This document shows, in pieces, positions 35,772 to 45,500 of a DNA stretch of 64,000 bases; the first letter of the stretch is position 1; every line of letters begins with the position of its first letter. The DNA comes from Azolla caroliniana. Taxonomy: Eukaryota; Polypodiophyta. The translations under genes and the position numbers were made by a program. The stretch spans positions 2,046,001 through 2,110,000 of the forward strand of contig JBHGNT010000007.1 of the NCBI GenBank assembly GCA_043228905.1. The letters run 5' to 3'. Under the pieces are notes generated by a model, which saw only the letters and a program-made list of their open reading frames with translations, was not told the DNA's origin and searched no databases.

Positions 35772-38700
35772 GTGAGGGTTGAGAACCTCTCTGCAGCCGA
35801 CACAACTTGACGAAGAAGAACAAGAAGAACGATGGATAGAGGCATGGCGAGCTCGCTTCCAACAGAGAAGCTCGACAGAACCAACTACGCGTCTTGGTCC
35901 TACAAGATGCACCAATACCTGCTCGGGCACGACTACTGGAGTTATGTCGAAGGAGCTAATGACGCGGCACCCGAATCGACACACAGAGACTTTCCGTCGT
36001 GGGAGCAATTGGCGAGCAGGGTATTATACTGCTTCGCGTCGTGTGTGGGCGAACAACTATTGAGCTATGTTCGGGATGCAAAGACGCCGAAGGGTGCGTG
36101 GGAAAATCTGAAGAAGATTTTCGCCGCGAGCACCACAACCAGGAAGCTTCAGCTCCGATAGGAGTTGAGCAACCTACGACAACGCGACTTGTCGGTGGCG
36201 GACTATACCTCGAAGATCAAGGATATTTGCGACTCCCTCGCCTCCATAGAGGTGAACATCGAGGAGAGCGAGATGGTCCAGATCTGTCTCGGAGGTTTGG
36301 CGTCGAAGTTCGGAGCGTTCCGAACGGCTGTGTGTACCCGGGAGAATACGCCGTCCTTTTTCGACTTACAGTCGATGCTCCTGGTAGAGGAGAACCACGC
36401 GGGTGCGTCGACGAGCACGCACACCGACAGCAAGATGTTGTACACGGAGGGAGAAAGGCCCCATGGTCGTGGCGGACGAGGCGAGTCGGTACGCAATGGA
36501 AGCGGCCGACGAGATCAAGGAAGAAGGCACCGAAGTGATGCCGACAGCAACTCCGGACCCTCCGGAAACAGGGGAAGTCGAAGCGATGAGAACCGGCAAG
36601 GGAAGGCCATCGCGGAGTGCTGGTACTATGGCAAGAAAGGCCACAGGGAAAGTGAGTGCTGGAAGAAGCGCGCCGATTCGGAGAGAACCGGTTCCGGAAA
36701 CGGCTCCAGACATACCTACAAGGGAAATCGGCAGCAATCGCACTACGCCGAAGACTCCGGGAGGGCCGAAGAAGGGTTTGCCTTCGTGACGAGACACGAA
36801 GCAAACTCAATGAAACAAAGCACCCCGAGATCGGACGAGGTGTGGTACGTAGACTCCGGCGCGTCAAACCACATGACGAGCCATAAGGAGTGGTTCTCGT
36901 ACCTTGAAAAACCGATACAACCTGGAGTAGTCGCAACTGGAGACGACACTCCGCATCCGATCGCGAATGTCGGAGAAATTCCCCTTAGCCACGTCGGGCA
37001 GAAAGGGAAACTCATGAACGTGCTGCACGTTCCGACAATCACGAAGAACTTGGTCTCGGTCGGATAGATCGTCAACCAAGGGATGGAGGTTCCGTTTACA
37101 CACCTCGGGTGCTTCATTGAGGAAGAAGGCCGTGTGATTGCGCAAGGGCGCAGAGACGGGAGGATGTTCATCCTCAACTCCACTGACGGCGGCACCGCAA
37201 TGTTCGCAAAGGGACAAAAAGCCGAGTCGGACATCGACTTGTGGCACAAGCGGATAGGCCACATCAACCACCAACGGCTTCAAGATCTACAATTGAAACA
37301 GGTAGTGTTCGGATTGCCCAAATTTAGTGGCCGAAAGGCACAAATTTGTGAAGCCTGCCAGCTCGGGAAGCAACATTGACTTCCTTTCCCCAACGAGCGA
37401 AACCGGAGCTGGAACAAGCTCGACCTTATACACTCCGATGTATGGGGGCCGACACAAAACGTTAGTCTTGGCGGGAGCCGATATTTCGTCTCCTTCATCG
37501 ACGACCACACGCGGCACACGTGGATCTACCTCATTGAGAGGAAGAGCGAAGTCTTCGACTGTTTCCGGGACCTCAAAGGGTTCGTGGAAACGGAAATGGG
37601 ACGAAAGATCAAGTGTCTGCGGTCGGATGGCGGGAAAGAGTACTTTTCCGGTCAATTCAACGGTTACCTACAACAAATGGGAATTTGCCGCGAATTCAGT
37701 TGTAGATACACGCCGGAGCAGAACGGTGTGGCCAAGAGAAAGAATCGGTCAGTTGTGGAAGCGGCACGGGCAATGCTGGAGGAGAAGAGCTTGCCCAAGT
37801 TCTATTGGGCCGAGGCGGTAAGGACCGCGGTATACATCCAGAACCGGATCGGAGACAAGGTGTCGGCGCACGAGCTATACTTCAGAACGAAGCCGAACTT
37901 ACGACACTTGAGGGTGTTCGGTAGCATTGCATATGTGCATATACCGAAGGAGAAAAGGAGGAAGCTGGACGCAAAGGCCGAGAGATGCATCTTGGTCGGT
38001 TACTCGGACGAGCAGAAGGGTTATATGTGCTATAACCCTCGCACCAAACAAGCGTGTCTCGGCCGCGACGTTGTGTTTGATGAGTCCGCGTCCTGGTACC
38101 TGTCCCCGACTACCAACCCCGACTCCAATCTGAGCTCTGACGATGAGGTCAGCGAGGCCGAGATGCCTCCGGATGAGCCCGAAATCGAGACCCGCGAAGA
38201 GAGTCCGATTTCGCTCCGTTTAAGTGGACCGATTGGACGATTGAGTTGGTACGACCAGTCCGATGAAGAGCCGGCGAATAGTGGAGACTCGGCCGTGCAT
38301 TCCCCGCGCAGGAAGCCAAGGAGACGGCTTACGCGCAAAGAGAAAGGGAAGAAGAAGGTGTTGGATTCCGGCATGGATAGGAACGAGTCAGACCGACGCG
38401 AGTCCGACTCTGAGGGAACCGGTGACAGGTCTTTAAAGATGAAGACCGCGTCGACCGAGAAGGCCTCGACATTGGCTGATGTGAGGTTACGCCGATCTAC
38501 CCGCCAGAAGAACCCCGTTTTGCGGTTCGGATACAACGAGTACATGGCGCATCATTATGCGTACATGACTCGTGTAGCGGAAGTGCGTGAGCCGGAGAGC
38601 TACGTAGAAGCGGCTAAAAACGCGAATTGGCGTGCCGCGATGGAGGAAGAGATGCACGCATTGGCGGAGAACGAGACCTGGGACTTGGTTGACGCACCAA

Positions 38701-40107
38701 CAAGGGTAAAACCGATCGGGTGTAGGTGGGTGTACAAAGTCAAGTACAACACCGATGGCTCGGTCAACCGGTACAAGGCTTGACTAGTGGCAAAGGGCTA
38801 CGCGTAGAAACACGGCATCGACTACGATGAGACATTTGCGCCGGTCGCGAAAATGACGACCGTCCGTGCTTTACTCGCAGTAGCTGCTGCGAAGGGGTGG
38901 CACTTACATCAGATGGATGTAAAGAATGCGTTCCTGCAAGGTGACCTTGAGGAACAGGTGTACATGGTACAGCTCCCCGGATTTCACTCCGGAATGAACT
39001 CCTCGGCAGTATGCCGACTGAAGAAGTTCCTTTACGGACTGAAGCAAGCCCCGCGTGCCTGGAACACGAAGATCACGCAACAACTGCGTCGGATGGGCTT
39101 CGTCACGACAAAATCGGACTCTTCCCTGTTCATCCGGAAAGGTCGACTCGGACCGGTTAGTATTTTACTGTATGTTGATGACTTGGTCATGACCGGCGCC
39201 AACCTAGGTGAAATCGACTGCGTGAAGCTTCAGCTTGCGGCATCGTTCGACATGAAGGATCTGGGGGACCTTTATTACTTCCTCGGGATTGAAGTGATCC
39301 GTACCCCCGAAGGCATATTGATCAGCCAACGTCATTACGTGCTGGGTATGCTCTTCAAACTCGGGATGGCCGATTGTAAGTCCATCTCGACTCCTCTGGA
39401 CAGGACCATCAAGCTTCGTCTCGATACGGGAAAGGTATGCGACCCGACGAGGTTCCGACAAATTGTCGGAAGCCTCATATACTTGACCATCACCCGACCC
39501 GACCTCAGTTATCCGGCCGGGGTGATTAGTCAGTTCATGGCGCGACCTACCGAGGAGCACCTTCAGTGTGCGCGACGCATACTTCGGTATGTCAACGGCA
39601 CTAAGGACCGAGGACTGCTATATCGGACCAGTGCAGCCGCGCAGTTAGTCGGCTACACCGATGTTGATTGGGCTGGCAACGCCGTCGATCGCCGATCCAC
39701 GTTTGGATACGCGTTCTCCCTCGGGAGTGCCGCGATCGCGTGGAGCAGTAAGATGCAGCCGATAGTTGCACTGTCGAGCACTGAAGCTGAGTACCGAGGA
39801 GCGACATGCGAAGCCATATGGTTGAAGCGGCTACTTACGGACCTGCAAGAGGAGGTGTCAGATCCGACGACGATCTACTGCGACAACCTCAACAACATCC
39901 AGCTCGCGAAAAACCCCGTTTTCCACGCACGGACCAAGCACATTGAGGTGCATTACCATTTCGTCCGTGAGCGTGTCCTTTCCGGTGAAATCGAACTTCA
40001 GTACGTTCCGACGGATCGGCAGACTGCCGACATCTTCACCAAGCCTCTTGGTCTGGACAAGTTGCGGCAATTCTCAGGTGCGCTCGGGTTGCGTCACCTC
40101 GACGTGC

Positions 40108-40121
40108 CAAACTTGAGGGGG
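40108..40121 (+). other. copia 1 internal polypurine tract (first copy)
   Basis: AACTTGAGGGGGAG lies at the end of RNase H and encodes the LRG that normally sits just before the 3' LTR in this group. The same CTTGAGGGGGAG string recurs at 40641-40652 next to the LTR. Confidence 0.7.
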
Positions 40122-40640
40122 AGAACAGTCCCGAACGACCAAGCAAGGCAGCAGGAAAGGAGCGGAGACCGCGGCACCGAGTCCGAGTCGGTTGACTCGG
40201 TTGTCGAGTTCGACTTCGGATCGGCTGAAGAAGCCGAGGGCGGACCCACAAAAAAGTCCGAAAGCGGACAGAAGGGGAGCAGCCGAAGGAGAGAGCCGAA
40301 GCCAACCACACATAGGGGAGATGACGCAATCGAGGGCGAGAAGACCGAAGACGAGTTGGAGACAGCCAACTCGGACGAGAGCGAAAACCGATCGGAAGTA
40401 GCCGAGTCGGTTCGGATGTTTGATTCAGACATGTTGAATCAACCGAGGCCCAAGCGGAAGAAAAGGCAGCAGAAGAAGTATCGACACCGCAACAACAAAA
40501 GAGCTGATAAGGGTCACATGAGCAGACAAGCTGACCGTAAGGGTCGAAGCGCGCAGAGTCGAACAGGTCGAGGAGCGCGAGCGAGGCGTGAAGCTAGGAG
40601 GAACCGGAGCTGTGAAGATCCCGAAGAGCCTCAAGTTGAG

Positions 40641-40652
40641 CTTGAGGGGGAG
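40641..40652 (+). other. copia 1 polypurine tract at 3' LTR
   Basis: CTTGAGGGGGAG immediately precedes TGTTGAG, the LTR start, in the position used to prime plus-strand DNA. Confidence 0.85.
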
Positions 40653-41027
40653 TGTTGAGAGACAAGCTCAACATCGGCCGGATTGGCTGAAGAAGTCGAG
40701 GACCGGATCGGCTGGGACCGATCGGTTAGGCCGTTAGGAAAGATATTCCGTCAGGAATATATTAGGGAGTTAGTGTAGGAGCTCTTAATGAGCATTGAAG
40801 TACTGTCAGTGCTCCAGTCAGTCCTTCTAGGGCTTGTACAAAGTGTTCATTGAACACATATATGTATAGTTTTTTGTCTTTCAAAATATACTCTCCTTTT
40901 TTGGTGTCTTCTCTCAACTCTCTCGGTCTCTCCCACGTATACTGTGTAAGCTCAAGCTCTCCATTAAACCTGAGTGTTCTCCCTTCTGTTCTGTCTTTAT
41001 ACTTGCTTCCGCACGCTACTTTTTACA
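40653..41027 (+). repeat. copia 1 3' LTR (375 bp)
   Basis: It begins TGTTGAGAGACAAGCTCAACA, whose ends pair as a 7-bp hairpin (TGTTGAG/CTCAACA), and ends TTTTTACA. A GTGTTCA-T-TGAACAC palindrome precedes ATATATGTATA, the likely TATA region. Here the TATA box is beside the palindrome, not in its loop. Confidence 0.85.
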
Positions 41028-41208
41028 GATAGTTTGGAGTCTGTGGACTCCCGTGGTTTTTCCCTCTCAGGGTTTTCCACGTTAACATCCTGTGTATTCT
41101 CTTTCTGTTTTGCATACTTACCTCATTCCCATTTCTTCTGTGTTTGATCATCATCAAGTGATCTACCCTTCGGTTGTGGCCGGAGATTATTCCGCATATT
41201 TCTCGACA

Positions 41209-41213
41209 AGTTT
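41209..41213. repeat. target-site duplication AGTTT (right)
   Basis: It directly follows CTCGACA, the D LTR end, and matches 35151-35155. Confidence 0.85.
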
Positions 41214-41687
41214 CCCACGACGAAGGGAGACTACTCATAAGCAACATTGCTTTTAGTTCATCCTCGATGATCATCCCTGAGCTGCAATTTGAGAGCTTAG
41301 ACTTTCATACTCGTTTAAATGTGCCTAGACTGAATTGGATTCCTTCATCCGAAGATTGTAGAGACGCCAAATCAAGAATATCTTCGTGGCGGCGACTTTC
41401 TTTTCGTAAGTGTCCGATAGTGTCTTCCATAGTTGGAAGGCTGTGTTACACGATTGCACCGTGAAATATACAGATTCTGTTACGTGCATCTGAATTGTGG
41501 CGCAAATGATTCTGTCCAACTTCTGCCACTCGATTGGTTTGTATCCTTTTGGAGGATCTTCATTCTCAATGGGGTCAATCTGGCCCTTGACTATCAAGTA
41601 GTCTTGCATTTGCTCCTTCCAGAAATTGAAGCTCGATCCATCGAACTTCTGTAGGCTCATCTCTGACGAGCCGGATGTTGAAGCCAT
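41214..41687 (-). pseudogene. copia C gag, proximal part
   Basis: It starts at ATG 41687 with MASTSGSSEMSLQKFDGSSF, a typical copia gag start, followed by FNFWKEQMQDYLIVKGQ. A TAG (ancestrally CAG) follows KESNSV, then a frameshift near GGGATG leads into MIIEDELKAMLLMSSLPSSW. The frame is cut by the D LTR after WET and resumes at 35.15 kb. Confidence 0.85.
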
Positions 41688-42343
41688 GAGTGTTGGTATA
41701 ATAGACTTTGTCCTGAGTTAGCTACGAACTGTGGTGGAGTGCGACAACGTAGCCCACTCAATGTCGTTCTAGCCGAAGTTGAACACAAGTCATTTTGATT
41801 ACGAAGAACCGTGAATCCTGTTTAGAGTGACTACAGTCAACTGACTTAGTCGAATTGAACCAGGATTTGATGATTCGATTTCTTTGAAATCTCCCACCAC
41901 CGATTCTATGCAATACTCCAGGACAATCCTGTTTCGGTTGACTGCAACGATGAGAGAGACGAAACCAACTGGTCCTCCCGAATGTCGTCCAACCAAATGA
42001 AACACGGATTGGGGTTGCCCTTGGAGTCGTGTTTGCTTCAGGTGACTACAACGAGTAGGAGAGTAGCGTCAAATGGCCTATACAATTTCCGCGTAGTCGA
42101 TTGAAGCAATGATTTGGCCTAATCAAGACAGAAGTCCCACTCCGAATGGCTATGACCACAAAATGAGAGTGATCTAGAACAATGAAGTGCTGACTTTGTC
42201 ACGTTTCTCTTTGCAAGAACAATCTCGTTGTGATTTGCCTGCCGTGACTAGCTAAGATCTTCAGAATACACGAAGAAGAGTTTTCAGAGGCTAAGATAGA
42301 AGGCGACAGCAAGCTCGAACAAAAATAGGGCTTTGATACCAGA
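41688..42343 (-). other. copia C untranslated leader and primer-binding site
   Basis: The region between the 5' LTR and gag. On the minus strand TGGTATCAAAGC (complement of 42330-42341) starts two bases after the LTR and is the tRNA-Met primer site. No gene is seen in the leader. Confidence 0.75.
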
Positions 42344-42673
42344 TGTTGGGAATGGTGCAGAACTTAAGCGAAACTCTTCTATATGATGATCATGAAGTGG
42401 TGTATGTAGACAGAAAGATCAATGGCAGATGGAAACCTTAAACAAGATGCTGCAGAGCACACAAGAGAGAGAGAGAGAAAGGCACAACAAACTAGTTGTA
42501 TATTAGGTAATAGAACAAAGAGCAACCATCATGTTTAACTAGGTTACAAAGTTAGTTTATATACTGACTAACTTAGGGCAACTGCCCTTCTCAGTATTTA
42601 CACAAATAGTCTAAGCCTAGTGTGTACAAAAGGAGACAATGTGAATACGTCCATTAGACACCCGTATTCAACA
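42344..42673 (-). repeat. copia C 5' LTR (330 bp)
   Basis: On the minus strand it runs from TGTTGAATACGGG to CCATTCCCAACA. It contains the TATA hairpin described separately. A GA dinucleotide run lies at about 42464-42480. Confidence 0.85.
42549..42574 (-). promoter_or_regulatory. copia C TATA box in a hairpin loop
   Basis: AAGTTAGT and ACTAACTT are perfect 8-bp complements around a 10-nt loop. On the element's coding strand the loop reads CAGTATATAA, the TATA box. Confidence 0.8.
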
Positions 42674-42884
42674 CGCAACCTACCATTCTCGGACGGAAGA
42701 TATCCCACGGAGATACCACTGAATCCGGGAGAGAGTAGAAGATCAAGAGTTCGTGCTGATGAAGATCCACACGAAGGAGAACGGGTCTAACATGCTGGCC
42801 AAGGTACTGACAACCGACAAGCTAGACGTGTGTCGAGAGCGGATCGGGCTGACGAGACATCCCATGCCGGAGTGAAGGGGGAGA

Positions 42885-43424
42885 TTTTTGGGAAATCGGT
42901 CTCTCTGGATGGGACCCGGTGATGAATAAAGAAGATCCAATGAGAACCAGAAGTGTTCCGGTGAGAACCGAAAACCGGATCGGATGAACCCAGTAAGAAC
43001 CGAATGAGAGACATATTCGTAAATATGTCTTGAGCAAGCCTATTGAGGCTATATTTGTAAATAGCCCTAAGTTCATATAAGTATAAATATGACTTAGGGC
43101 AATCACTTTTGGTGTTGTATTGTTGTCATATTGCTGTAACTGTTGTACAGAGATACATACAGAGAGAGAGAGTGAGATACAGAAAATACTCTATTGTAAC
43201 TGCCGGTTGGCGAAGAAACAGAGCTCGAAGTCGTTGCCTCCGAGTCTTTGATTGTATCCTCCTTTCTTCATAGTTATACTTGGAGTCAGTGGGCTCCCGT
43301 GGTTTTTTCCCATTCAGGGTTTTCCACGTAAACATCCTGTGACATTTCTGTGTACTCTCTCATTCATTCATTTTTGTGATTCAAGACTCGGTTGTGGCCG
43401 AGCAATATTCCACGATTCTCAACA
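42885..43424 (+). repeat. D-family LTR (about 540 bp)
   Basis: It starts TTTTTGGGAAATCGG (TGTTAGGATCTCGG in the solo copy at 35156) and ends CTCAACA. It has a few GTGAGAACC units, a TATA hairpin at 43064-43100, a GA run and a CCCGTGG...GGGTTTTCCACGT block typical of copia U5. Confidence 0.8.
43064..43100 (+). promoter_or_regulatory. D LTR TATA box in a hairpin loop
   Basis: GCCCTAAGT and ACTTAGGGC are perfect 9-bp complements. The 19-nt loop contains TATAAGTATAAATA. With one unpaired base the stem extends by four more pairs. Confidence 0.82.
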
Positions 43425-44480
43425 TATTTCATCTTTTGTTTTATATAACTTCTTTTTCACTCTCTCTATCTCTCTGATTCGTCTTGCATACACACATAAC
43501 TCATCCGTTGCATCACCTAGGTCTCTTATATCTTTACATGGTATCAAAGCATGTGGTTGTTTGATCAAAACTGCTCAACTATGTTGTGCTACACACTGAC
43601 AATCAATAGAACCAGTTCAACAGCAGAGAAGAGAACTACACCATGAATACTCAAATGGGAAGTGCTCTTCCCAAAGAGAAGCTTGACAAGACAAAATTTG
43701 CATCTTGGGAATACAAGATGCATGCATACCTTGTCGGTCGAGGTTGTTGTATTTCCATCAGAGGAGCTCACCTAGGATGGGAGCAAGCGGCCAGTTGCGT
43801 GTTATACTATTTAGCATCATGCGTTCATGATCACATGCTCGGTTATATATCCGAGAGACAAAAATACGAAAAGATGCTTGGGGAAACCTTAAGAAGATTT
43901 TCGCAGCCAACACAACCGCATGCAAGCTTCAACTTTCACCACAGTTGATTCAGCAAAGGAACATGTGAATCATTAACTACTCCTTGAAGATCAAGGAGCT
44001 GCGTGACACCATTGGATTGATCAATGTCATCATTGATGATGAAATAGTGCAAATATTCCTTGGTGGCTTAGCACCACGATTCAACACGATCAGATCGGCC
44101 ATTCTTGTTAGGGAGAAGTCACCCTACTTTTCTGACCTTCAATCCATACTCCCAGTTGAGAAAACTCATGTCTGGCCAAGAAGCAATGGGCCAGATGGTC
44201 AAATGCTCTACTCCCAATTGGATGAGGGAAGATGATTCGGCCGAGGAAACAGAGGCCAATTCAGACAAGGTCAACAGGGTCAGCCGACCTGAGAACACAA
44301 TTCCCACCATTGGCAGGAGACCAACAATACTCAAAGGGAGTTCAGTAGAGGGGGAGCCATCCTGTTGGACCAAGCCATCAAAAAAACCCAATCGAATGCG
44401 GGTACTGTGGAAAACTCAGCCTCTATGAAGAGGAGTGTATAAAGAAGAAATGAGATTCGGCTTCGTGCAACAAAGACAAA
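43425..44480 (+). mobile_element. copia E remnant (truncated LTR, PBS, gag)
   Basis: The sequence 43425-43538 resembles the end of a copia 2-like LTR (TCTCTATCTCT, ACACACA, ending TCTTTACA). It is followed by TGGTATCAAAGC at 43539, the primer site. The gag pseudogene follows. No pol is found; the element breaks off near 44.48 kb before a CT microsatellite at 44607-44651. Confidence 0.75.
43643..44470 (+). pseudogene. copia E gag
   Basis: It starts MNTQMGSALPKEKLD, very close to copia 2 gag (MNTQMGSALPTEKLD), with KFASWEYKMHAYLVG. Frameshifts lie near 43.95 kb. The second half carries KIKELRDTIGLINV and FLGGLAPRFN, then degenerates after LDEGR at 44235. Confidence 0.82.
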
Positions 44481-44589
44481 GACTAACCCTCTATGCAAGC
44501 TTTGAAGTGAGCCAAAGAACAAAGGAAACGAACACATTAGCAGAAAGATGCATACAAAATAGTGTTTGTCCTTCTCCAACCTCTCTCTT

Positions 44590-44605
44590 TATATGAGGGA
44601 AGTGT

Positions 44606-44652
<47 letters not shown>

Positions 44653-44919
44653 AGTATTTTATTATGGTAATTACCTTACCCTATTGGTAAGTTATTAATA
44701 TTACAAGCATTGTGTTTTGTGTTCGAAGCCCAATTTTCTCACCTCTCTATTATATACTTCACATATATCTCTTAATTCACTAGATGCCATTGTGGAATGT
44801 AGGGGTTGAATGGTTCATTGGGCCATCTCTCATGCTCACTGTCTTAGAAGGATAGAACAAGTGTGTGTGAAAGACTGTGTATGTGACAAGTTGTGAATAC
44901 TACACACATTGAATGGGTA
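44590..44919. other. CT microsatellite and unassigned sequence
   Basis: A (CT)n tract of about 45 bp (44607-44651) is followed by AT-rich sequence with no gene. Confidence 0.6.
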
Positions 44920-45013
44920 AATATCCCATTTTTTGTTCTAAACCATTTGTCTCATGGGCCAAATTTGGCCATAGAAGACGTTTAAAATATATCTTTCTTT
45001 CTTTCTTTCTCTC
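44920..45013 (+). mobile_element. orphan LINE 3' terminus
   Basis: GGGTAAATATCCCATTTTT, CTCATGGGCCAAATTTGGCC and AGAAGACGTTTA match the 3' ends of LINE 1 and LINE 3, and the copy ends in CTTT repeats. No LINE coding sequence lies directly upstream, so this is a severely 5'-truncated insertion or a remnant. Confidence 0.75.
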
Positions 45014-45129
45014 TCAACACTTCTTAGTCTCCTCTACCTGTATCATATGCCTACACTTACATTCACACTCATAACCATACACATACACACAACAACATTA
45101 AGTATCTTCACCCTCGCTCATCACACTCA

Positions 45130-45500
45130 ACTCTCCATACATCTCGTATGGTAACACTTATCGGCGGCCACCATTGTGTGCCAATCCGCCTCGTCCTCCA
45201 CGCCCACGGGGCCGATCTGCCTTGTGTACAACATCCGGTTGTCCGATTGAGTGGTACTTGATCCACTCGTGTGGTTCTCTTTAACCATTAGCATTGATTG
45301 CAAATCGAAGAAGGTTGGTGGTTTCTCCCAGGTGCATATCGCTGTCTAGATTGGCCCGTACCTTTGCGCTAGAACACCAAGGCAGATTTGCACCATCTTG
45401 TCTTCGTCCACCGTCACGTTGATGGACCCTAATGTGTCACAGATCTCCTTTATCTTCATGTTGTAGTCCGTCATGGACATATCCTTGGGGATAAGCAGGT
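45130..45500 (-). pseudogene. antisense copia gag fragment
   Basis: The minus-strand frame carries MSMTDYNMKIKEICDTLGS and MVQICLGVLAQRYGPI, aligned with copia 2 gag (TLKIKELCNSLGS, MVQICLSGLAPRFGAM). It continues in shifted frames (NRMLYTRQ-like) to about 45130. It abuts LINE 2 with overlapping ambiguous bases at about 45493-45510. Confidence 0.75.

Larger units (their letters stand above)
35832..40658 (+). pseudogene. copia 1 Gag-Pol polyprotein with five in-frame stops
   Basis: A single frame of 1,608 codons shows no frameshift but has stops at 36159 (TAG), 37065 (TAG), 37377 (TGA), 38781 (TGA) and 38805 (TAG). Order: gag (KLDRTNYASWSYKMHQYL), a degenerate zinc knuckle CWYYGKKGHRESEC, protease VDSGASNHMTSH, pre-integrase LWHKRIGHI and CEACQLGKQH, integrase SDVWGP and SDGGKEYF, RT HQMDVKNAFLQGDLEEQVYM with YVDD at 39171-39182, and RNase H GYTDVDWAG and SSTEAEYRG. 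The integrase catalytic Glu of GVAERKN is Lys here (codon 37734-37736). Compared with copia 2, three codons are missing in RNase H before CEAIWLKR. After LRG at about 40120 the frame continues for roughly 178 charged residues to a stop formed by the first bases of the 3' LTR. Confidence 0.92.
35668..41027 (+). mobile_element. copia 1, plus-strand LTR retrotransposon
   Basis: It has a 92-bp remnant of the 5' LTR, a primer site, one continuous gag-pol frame with five stops, a purine tract and a 375-bp 3' LTR. Only the last 92 bp of the LTR are shared between the two ends, so the U3 of the 5' LTR has been lost together with adjacent D-LTR sequence. It is related to copia 2 (same PBS region, gag and pol order, and LTR start TGTTGAG). 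Confidence 0.88.
35156..41208 (+). mobile_element. D-family solo LTR split by copia 1
   Basis: The left part 35156-35667 begins TGTTAGG and aligns with the LTR at 42885-43424 (shared GGATGGGA and TATATTTGTAAATAG). The right part 41028-41208 ends in CTCGACA and aligns with the end of that LTR (shared CTCCCGTGG and GGTTGTGGCCG). No D-family coding region lies between them, only copia 1. This is best read as a solo LTR inserted in copia C and later hit by copia 1. About 200 bp of the D LTR are missing at the left copia 1 junction. Confidence 0.75.
31238..42673 (-). mobile_element. copia C, outer minus-strand LTR retrotransposon, split by nested insertions
   Basis: The left part (31238-35155) holds the 3' LTR, pol and the end of gag. 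The right part (41209-42673) holds the start of gag, the primer site and the 5' LTR. The two parts join exactly in gag at LPSSWET/FVTTVCNA if the DNA between the AGTTT duplications is removed. The LTR ends carry TGTTGAATACGGG at both outer borders of the pol/gag unit. Flanking GGCAA and CGCAA look like a target duplication with one mismatch. The element is heavily decayed. Confidence 0.85.
42674..43424 (+). mobile_element. D-family element, 3' end (RNase H tail, purine tract, LTR)
   Basis: A decayed frame from 42680 reads TYHSRTEDI, then IRERVEDQEF and VLMKIHTKENGSNML. This is the C-terminal RNase H region of Tnt1-like copia elements (one stop within it). It is followed by GAAGGGGGAGA at 42874-42884 and an LTR from about 42885 to CTCAACA at 43424. 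The rest of the element is not visible to the left, where copia C begins. Confidence 0.75.

Noticed and set aside
36217-36936. 239-codon minus-strand frame and other overlapping frames in copia 1
   Set aside because: They are shadows of the GC-rich copia 1 coding strand. The plus-strand frame has clear gag and protease motifs.
41023-41274. Minus-strand frame running from copia C gag across 41210
   Set aside because: The part below 41209 is D-LTR sequence. Gag truly continues at 35.15 kb after the nested insertion.
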